Assembly (NCBI RefSeq): GCF_030272615.1
Contig: NC_081409.1
Coordinates: 617,093,755-617,157,754 of the forward strand
Source: Cryptomeria japonica
Lineage: Eukaryota > Streptophyta > Pinopsida > Cupressales > Cupressaceae
Length of the DNA stretch: 64,000 nt
Reading direction: 5' to 3'
Made by a program: the position numbers and the translations under genes. The notes beneath the pieces are model-generated. The model saw nothing but the letters and a program-made list of their open reading frames with translations. It was not told the origin of the DNA and ran no database searches. Of the stretch, positions 57,398 to 64,000 are shown in pieces. The first letter of the stretch is position 1. Every line of letters starts with the position of its first letter.

Positions 57398-60300
57398 CAA
57401 TTGTCGAGCTGCCTGCTTGCCTCCAGCCTCTGATGATAGACTTTAAGTTTTGAGCCATTGACAACCTCCGGAATTTTTTGTCCGTTGAGGGTCCAGAGTT
57501 TAACGGACCCGTTTGCTACGACCTCTCGGACCCTGTACGGGCCTAACCACTTGACCTTGAACTTGCCAGGCTTAATCTCGTTTCGTCCATTATATTTCAA
57601 GACTAACTGCCCCGGGGTGAACCTCGCCCGCCGAATGTGTTGGTCGTGCCAATGTTTCCTTCGTTGCTGGGCCACGTCTGTCACCCATTGTGCCATCAGC
57701 CTGCGTTCATCGAGTTTGTTTAGGGCATACAGGCGCTCCCTCAGGCTCTCCATATCGCCAAGTTTATTCTCAATAGCAATTCGGAGACTTGGCACCATGA
57801 ACTCCATCGGTACTACCGCTTCCTGTCCGTACATTAATTGAAATGGTGTCTGGCCCGTTGTTACTTTGTAGGTGGTGCGGTATGCCCATAACACCGACGG
57901 TAGTCGCTCTCCCAATCTTCCTTTTCTACCCCGCACGACTTATAGATGACCGAAACCAGAATCTTGTTGGTCGCCTCCGCTTGACCATTGGCCCTCGGGT
58001 AATACGGACTGGACAAGGAGTGAAAAATTTTGAACTCCGTCGTAAGGAGTCTCACCACATGGTTCACAAAATGGCCTCCTCTGTCACTGGTTATCTGAAG
58101 CGGGATTCCATATCTCGTGATAATTTGTTCATAAATAAATCTGGCTGTACTCACCGCGGTGTTATCGGGTAGGGCCCGTGCTTTGACCCATTTTGTCAAG
58201 TATTCCGTAGCTACCACGATGTATGTACATCGCCGCGGTCTGCTGACTTTTAAAGGCCCCACAAAATCAAGCCCCCAACGTTCGAATAACTCTTGTGCCG
58301 CTGAAGGGTTTAATGGCATGAAGTCTCGTTTTAGTGGTTTTCCGGCCCTCTGGCATGTATCACAGCTTCTGACCCATTCTCTGGTGTCGCTGTGTAGCGT
58401 CGGCCACCATAGTCCGGCTAACAGTACTTTCCTGGCCGTCGTGTCTGGCCCCATATGACCTCCTGCGGGTCCTTCGTGTGCTTCCTTCAAAATCCCTGGT
58501 ATCTCTTCCTCCATCACGCATCGGCGGAGTACTTGATCTGTCCCCATTTTGTAAAGGAGTCCATTGATCAGTTGGAACGTTCGGCTCCTCAGAACCAGTT
58601 TGCGTCGTTCCCTTGGTGGCATGTCCCGAGGGAACTGGGACGTCGATAGGTACTCGCCAATACGAGTGTACCATGATGGTAAAACCGCAATCCGGAAAAT
58701 CATCATTCACCCCCTTCGCTCGTTCTCCCGACTTGATTCGTGACAGTTGGTCAGCGATCACATGGCTCTTCCCTGGCCGTACTATAATGTTGAATGTGAA
58801 TTCTTGCAGTAGTAACAACCACCGACTCACCCGTCCTTGAATAATAGGTTTATTCACCAAGTACATCAAAGCTTGGTGGTCTACATAGAAGGTGAAGGGT
58901 GTCGCCAACAAATAATGCCGGAACTTCTGTACTGCGTAAACCATGCCGAGCGCTTCCCGTTCAGTTGTACTGTAATTCCTCTCAGCTTTCGAGAGTAGTC
59001 TACTGGCGAAGTAGATCGGGTGATCCAACCCATGATCCCCAACTTGTGCTAATGTTGCACCTATTGCATAGTTGGAGGCGTCGACGTGCACATGAAATTC
59101 TCTGTCCCAGTTCGGGTAGGCCAATATTGGTGCTGCCAACAGTCGTGATTTCAATTCCTCGAAGGATTCCGACTGCACTATTCCCCATACGTACGGTTCC
59201 CCTGTTCTTGTGAGGTTATCCAGGGGGTAAGATATCTGGGAGAAATTTTTTATAAACCTTCGGTAATATCCGATGTGTCCCAAAAAAGATTTTACCCCTG
59301 AGACATCTTGTGGGGGTTCCATCTCCACAATCACCCGAACTTTATCCGGGTCTGTTTTAAGTCCCGCTTTACACACTATGTGTCCGAGTAGTCTACCCTG
59401 AGGTACCATGAATCTGCATTTCTTAGGGTTCAGTGCGAGTCGTGCCCTTCGGCACCTGTCCATACATTCTCCGAGTGCCTTCAGATGCGTCTCCTCCCCA
59501 CTGTAGATGGACCAATCATCCAGGAACGCCTTGAAGTTACCCACGGACATCTTATCAAAAATGTGGAGAATTATTCGTTGGAACGTTGCTGGAGCATTGC
59601 AGAGACCGAAGGGCATCCAGTTGTAAGCATATACTCCGTCCTCCACCACAAATGTTGTCTTCAGCGTATCTTCCTCCGCTATTGATATCTGATTATAGCC
59701 GAAAAATCCATCCATAAATGAATAGATTTCATGGCCGGCCACCTCTTCAAGAATAGAGTCCGTGAACGGTATGGGAAATGGATCTTTGATGGTAACTGCA
59801 TTGAGTCGCCGGAAGTCGACACAAATCCGGATCTCGTTACCGTCCTTTTTGAGAGATATTACAATGGGGGATACCCATTCGCTATTCTGCACCCTAAAGA
59901 TAATCTTGGCCTCCAGCATTCGTTCAATCTCTTTTTGTACTTTTGCAACATAGTTTTTATTCATCCTGTACGGTCGCTGCCGTATTGGTACTGCGCCTGG
60001 TACCAACAGAATCCGATGAACACATAACTCCAGTGGGACTCCCTTCAAATCCTTATAAGTCCATGTGAATACATCTTTGTACTCGGTGAAAATCTTGAAT
60101 GCGGCCGTTTTCAGCACTGGGTTCCAGTCATCTCCTACCAGAATGATTTTCTTATCTGTCTCCGTACCTAGATTCAAAGGTTTCACCGTCGGTTCTTCAT
60201 ACTTCATGGCCTCCTTGTTTCTAAATTGATGTGCGGGTACGGTGTCCATTGTAGCTTCTCCTTCCTTATACTCCCCGTATTCTGGAGGATATTGATCTGG

Positions 60301-61086
60301 CTCCTCTCCTTCGACGCTTAATACGTTACAGGAGGGTGAGAACATCTCATAGTCCTCCTGCTGCCAATGGAACAATCCATTTAGTGAATCTGTGTCATCC
60401 TTCGAATAGCAACCTCCGATTTTTAATATGCCTTCGGCATCTGGGTCCATCCCCTCTCTCCCTTTGTCTCGTGGGTCATTTTCCCTCTCGGATTCAGATC
60501 CCGAGGAAGAGGCAAGTTCCTCGCTCACCAACTGCGTCCGGAGATCAATAGTGAATTTCTTGCCTCCGCTCTCCATCGAGAGTGTATTTCGTTTCCAGTT
60601 GTGGTTTGCTTTCGCTGCCACCAACCATCCTCTTCCAAGTATGGCGTCATACCCTTTCTGTTTCAATGGAATGACCACGAAGTCGAGTACAAAAGGTTGT
60701 GCACCCACGGTGACTTGCTATGCCATCAACATGCCGAGGGGTTTAATCCCGTGTTGGTCTGCACCTAGCAGATTAAACGTAGGTGGCCACAGAGTGGGCT
60801 TTCCTAGCTTTTTCCATGTTTCCTCCGGAAGGACATTTACTCCGGAACCGCCGTCTACTATAGTATCCGTCAGGATGGTGCCCAGGATGCCCATCTCCAC
60901 CACGGCTGGGTGTCGGCCATTGTTGACGGTAAGTACAACTGGATTTGTTGCCGAGCTTCCTAGTATGGGAGCGTCTATGTCTCTGGGTTTGGATTTATCA
61001 ACCTTTGTGCCCAACAACACTGTCCCCAATTGCGGTATGGTGTGTAGGAGGTCTTCCAGTTTCACAGGTACCTCCATTTGGAGCAT
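57397..61086 (-). pseudogene. Element I pol: protease, RT, RNase H, integrase
   Basis: Follows gag in the same frame after a TAG at 61087. Protease: DTIVDGGSGVNVLPEETWKKLG, with an in-frame TAG at 60718 before its C-terminal part (YDAILGRGWL). RT: RICVDFRRLNAVT, FGLCNAPATFQR, catalytic box FLDDWSIYS (Phe in place of the common Tyr). RNase H: HVDASNYAIGATL, STTEREALGMVYA, YVDHQAL. Integrase: zinc region ending CDTCQ, core WGLDFVGPL, SDRGGHF, GQAEATNK (D, D, E all present), C-terminal GPYRVREVV, ending VYHQRLEA at 57397. Two frameshifts split integrase from RNase H (~58670) and its own core from its C-terminus (~57915). There is no second RNase H and no chromodomain. Confidence 0.9.
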
Positions 61087-62904
61087 CTACCGTACAATGT
61101 TCCTCTCCGCGTCTGTGCAGTAGGGTCCAGATGACTCGTGTGTCTCCCCCCGTTGGGCTTTCATGGCCCTTACTATTTCCTCCCTTGCCTCCGTCATTCT
61201 CTGCTTCTCCGTGCGGGGATGGGGGTATCGAGCTTCCTTTGCCTGCCCTCGGGTAAGGGCAAGGACGACTTCTTTACCCCGTGTGTTGCCTTCGATATCA
61301 ATCAAATTGGCCCCTACGCCAGACTTCGGACAATCGGCATCTTCATGGTCACCGGGGCCACACCACCGACATAGCTTTTGAGCGGTGTCATTGTTATTAC
61401 ACTCTCGTGCGTAATGACCCCATTGATTGCAAGCCCTACATTGAATCATCGGGCGTCCCTTCGCATCGTATTGGACCCTGTTTCTGGTGGAATTATTATT
61501 ATTCCCCCGTCCGCCTCGTCGGTTTCCTCGGTAGCCTCCGGAAGATGCATTATTGTTTGAATCCGATGTGGAGGGCTGCTCCTGGGCAAAGAGCACTTGC
61601 TGGTTACATGCCTTCAGATTGTATGGGCATTCCTTCGTAGCATGTCCCATGATCTGGCAGATGTCACAGAATGCCTTCTTGGGACAGGCACCCTTTGTGT
61701 GGCTGCTCTCCTTACAATCCGTGCACCACAGTTCGTCATCCTTGCTTGTGGTCCCCTTCATTGTCTTAAACTCTTTTAACATCCGTTCCATATCCTTCTG
61801 AAGGGCCGTGACTTTCTTCTTCGGCTTCTCATCACTGCTACTCTCCTCTTCCGACGTATCATCTTCAGAGGATGACGAAGATCTATTCTTCTTCTTTTTG
61901 GCCGTCTTGTTTTCACTTTCCAAGTCCATGGCCCAGTTGTATGCATCATCGTAGGATGTCGGAGGCACGATTTTCATCTTTCGTCGTAGCTTAGGGTTCA
62001 AACCCTCGACAAACCACCGCTTCTTTAAGCCATCAGCCGGTTGGCTTTCCATCTTTCCGACTAATTCCTTCAACCGGCGGCCATACGCCCGTACGGTCTC
62101 CTTCTTTCCTTGCTTTGTTCCATAGATTTCGGAGATTATCTCATTATCATCTCGGAGAAGCCGAAATTCCTTCTCGAATGCTTTCTTCAGTTCATCCCAC
62201 GTAGTTACCCCGGTTTTATCCAAGTCTGAATACCAGTCAATAGCCACTCCTCTCAGTGTGGTGGGGAACTGCTTCATCCATTCATCCTGGTCAGTCACCC
62301 CGTTGGCTGTCCAGATGGTTTCGCATGTACGGCAATGCCGTGCGGGATCATCTTTGCTATCCCCGTTGAATTTGGGCAACTTCTGTTTGCTTGCCATTGA
62401 TGGAAGTCGTCCACTTGGAGGTGGTTGTGGCTGTGTTTGCCCTCCGGCGCTGCTCCCTCCGATGTCGCTGATGTCTCCTGTGGTGGTGACCGAAGGTACG
62501 GTATTCTGCCTTATACCTACCGTGTGGTTAGCTTCCCCTTCGTCGTTACCCGTGCCCGGCTCCCTTCGGTGATCCTCCCTTTGTGGCGTGAGAGATAAGT
62601 CTATGAACCGATTTCGAGTCTCTTCAACTAGTTCTCTCCGTAACCTAGTTTCCTCCAGAAACTCTTCGAGGCTTCTCGCTCTACAGTAGTCTGGCGATGC
62701 GTAGGAATTCCCCTCGGCTTCTGCACCTTCCGTGACACCTCCTTGGTTCCCCTCGGGCAACCCTTCGGCAGGTCATCCTTCGGCAAGTTGCCTTAGCCTC
62801 CGTCTGCGTTCTACACGTTGTTCCAGAATCAAAGCCTTCTGCGCAGCCTCCCACTCGTCGGTTTCTAATTTCTTATTTCGGTCTTTATTCAATAAATTGG
62901 GCAT
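61087..62904 (-). pseudogene. Element I gag
   Basis: Probable start MPNLLNKDRNKK at 62904; one TGA at 62773-62775, then open for about 560 codons to the TAG at 61087. The gag helical domain is clear (LPKFNGDSKDDPARH, AIDWYSDLDK, WDELKKAFEKEFRLL, RAYGRRLKELV, KKRWFVEGLNPKLRRK). An acidic/Ser run and four zinc knuckles follow (CTDCKESSHTKGAC, CDICQIMGHATKEC, CRACNQWGHYAREC, CRWCGPGDHEDADC), with an Arg/Gly/Asn-rich stretch between the second and third. Four knuckles is more than most plant Ty3 gags have. If the TGA is a mutation, this gag is otherwise intact. Confidence 0.85.
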
Positions 62905-63039
62905 TAATTGTGGTACAATTTCATGTTTCACAACACATAAACCAAAACACAACACGTCTTTATTAATTCATTCTTTTGTATACAATCAACATAATTCTTC
63001 TGCTTCTAACAGTGTTCTTTATTTCTCTCCCTTCACAAT

Positions 63040-63411
63040 TTAAGGATTATTTGTCCTTCGTCGGTCTTCTCTACGTCCGTCATCCTGGCGCTCATGAAAT
63101 TCTCGTAAGATTTGCTGTCGTCGGTTCTCACGGTAGGTGTCTTCTCTGCGGTTTTGAAGAGCCAAAAATGCTTGAGCCAGAAGGTTAGGTAAATTGCTCA
63201 TCAACCGATTCACCGCCAGGCTTACACCAAGCGCGCTCCACACAGCATCCTCTGGAACAGCCTCAATGGTGGCTTCCCTTCGTACGTGTGTTTCGATGGC
63301 CGCCTGAAGGATGCAAGCGAAATCTTTTGTGAGTGCTCGTTCTCCTTCGAACAATTCTTGGTGATCTTCGTCAGGGTTACTGCTCGTCCCCTCGGGCAAT
63401 GGTTGTCCCAT
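63040..63411 (-). CDS. Element I small leader ORF (123 codons)
   Basis: Starts MGQPLPEGTSSNP at 63411, ~60 bases inside the primer site, and ends at 63040 before gag. It is intact. It has a hydrophobic/amphipathic middle (ALGVSLAVNRLMSNLPNLLAQAFLAL) and a very Arg/Glu-rich end (REFHERQDDGRREDRRR). It may be an RNA-binding leader protein, or an N-terminal gag segment now separate from gag. Some plant Ty3 elements carry a similar small ORF before gag. No family recognised. Confidence 0.55.
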   Translation of the reverse strand: MGQPLPEGTSSNPDEDHQELFEGERALTKDFACILQAAIETHVRREATIEAVPEDAVWSALGVSLAVNRLMSNLPNLLAQAFLALQNRREDTYRENRRQQILREFHERQDDGRREDRRRTNNP

Positions 63412-63457
63412 TATCCCTGTGCCATGTAGTATATTCCCGTCCCTCCCGAAATAATTT

Positions 63458-63471
63458 CGGCAACGGCGCCA
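63458..63471 (-). promoter_or_regulatory. Primer binding site of element I
   Basis: The minus strand reads TGGCGCCGTTGCCG two bases inside the 5' LTR. This form is usual in Athila/Tat-related plant Ty3 elements and is attributed to tRNA-Asp. Confidence 0.85.
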
Positions 63472-63473
63472 AA

Positions 63474-63750
63474 TGTTTACCTCACTGGGTAAAGAGGAAG
63501 AATACAGAAACTGAACAACAATGCACAATGCAATTACAAAGGAAGTACCAGAATAAGCTTTCCATTAATGTCAAAAGATGTTCATATTATAATCTGTCGT
63601 CAATATTACATCCCCTCCAACACCCGAAGGTGGTACAATATATGACAGCCGAAGGGGTGCGACACAACCGTCGCGACTCCAACTACCTACCCGTCGGCTA
63701 ACTGACTATCAATAATTAACATTACTAAACATACATATTTTCCGATAACA
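63474..63750 (-). repeat. 5' LTR of element I
   Basis: 277 bp partner of 53594-53870, TG...CA ends, followed by the CATAG duplication. Confidence 0.95.
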
Positions 63751-63755
63751 CATAG
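63751..63755. repeat. Target-site duplication of element I (right)
   Basis: CATAG, identical to 53589-53593. Confidence 0.95.
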
Positions 63756-64000
63756 TAGGGTCCACAAGATCTGAACTAGCTGCAGCTTCCCTTAATTTCT
63801 TCAAGTTAGTTTCCATGGATGTGAACATGGATTTACCATTCCAAATCTTTTCAATATGTCGATGATGTATTTACCTTGACTTAGGATAATTCCATTGGGC
63901 CTCTGCCACACCTCCAACCCCAGAAAGAAGTTCATAACTCCTAAGTCCATCTCAAATTCTGAAGTCAACTCCTCCTTACATCTATTAATGAGATGATCTT
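63756..64000 (-). pseudogene. Copia element J: RT segment upstream of the element I insertion
   Basis: The minus strand reads copia RT: MDLGVMNFFLGLEVWQ, then GIILSQGKYIIDILKRFGM, then in a shifted frame METNLKKLREAAAS and DLVDPTM at the junction. Removing element I and one CATAG copy puts this frame directly in phase with YRQLIGSL at 53588. There is at least one frameshift, near 63850. The remainder of J lies beyond the window. Confidence 0.85.

Larger units (their letters stand above)
53594..63750 (-). mobile_element. Element I: near-complete Ty3 retrotransposon with captured carrier gene fragment
   Basis: 10,157 bp with 277 bp LTRs that differ at six positions by eye (~97.8% identity), a perfect CATAG duplication, a primer site of the TGGCGCCGTTGCCG type and a polypurine tract. 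Minus-strand content, in order: small leader ORF, gag, protease-RT-RNase H, integrase, extra ORF3. Between integrase and ORF3 lies a plus-strand fragment of a mitochondrial carrier gene. Composition is richer in G+C than the rest of the window. It is inserted in the RT gene of copia element J. There is no second RNase H and no chromodomain, so it is neither Tat/Ogre nor a classical chromovirus. The exact lineage is not assigned. Confidence 0.9.

Overview
The window looks like plant nuclear DNA, probably from a large-genome seed plant such as a conifer. That is an inference from the one clear host gene piece, the very low gene density, and retrotransposons nested several layers deep. There are no rRNA or tRNA genes, no CRISPR array and no bacterial features. 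Nearly everything recognisable is a retroelement or a broken piece of one. Most are read on the minus strand.

Layout. 1-3176: the 3' part of a plus-strand Ty3-like element (C). It carries an antisense plant-mobile-domain pseudogene between two ~407 bp direct repeats, then a polypurine tract. 3177-4672 (probably resuming after 21146): a long terminal repeat (LTR) of C, split by element A. 4673-21141: element A, a minus-strand Tat/Ogre-type Ty3 element that keeps protease, a second (archaeal-type) RNase H and integrase, but has no recognisable gag, reverse transcriptase or first RNase H. Element B (11726-18330, perfect TAAAC duplication) is inserted inside A. B has Ty1/copia-type ends and a zinc-knuckle gag, no pol, and a ~1,087-codon open region of unknown function. 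21905-22515: a plus-strand copia integrase relic. 26370-38190: relics of one or more plus-strand LINEs, interrupted by D (a truncated minus-strand Ty3 element with gag, protease, RT, RNase H and part of integrase, 26596-31983) and by an AT-rich insertion (32372 to about 37310).

40214-40509 is the first coding exon of a host alpha/beta-hydrolase (ABHD17-like) gene on the plus strand. Its first intron appears to run on through element E (40961-45258). E is a gag-only LTR element with a 48 bp tandem array, and its gag is split by a 779 bp solo LTR with a perfect CTTTG duplication. No second exon was found. 45259-51512 is mostly unassigned, with LTR-like ends and one unrecognised pair of minus-strand reading frames.

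51513-64000 is a minus-strand copia element (J; 3' LTR, tandem hairpin array, RT/RNase H) split by element I (53594-63750, 277 bp LTRs with 6 differences, perfect CATAG duplication). I is a nearly complete Ty3 element with a small leader ORF, gag, protease-RT-RNase H-integrase and an 851-codon extra ORF. It also carries, in antisense, a 128-codon uninterrupted fragment of a mitochondrial dicarboxylate/uncoupling-type carrier gene. That captured fragment, and the extra ORFs of B and I, are the most unusual contents of the window.

Order of events read from the nesting: C, then A in C, then B in A; LINE, then D and the AT-rich insertion; host gene intron, then E, then a solo LTR in E; J, then I in J. 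Coding damage is mostly single in-frame TAG/TAA/TGA codons and a few frameshifts.
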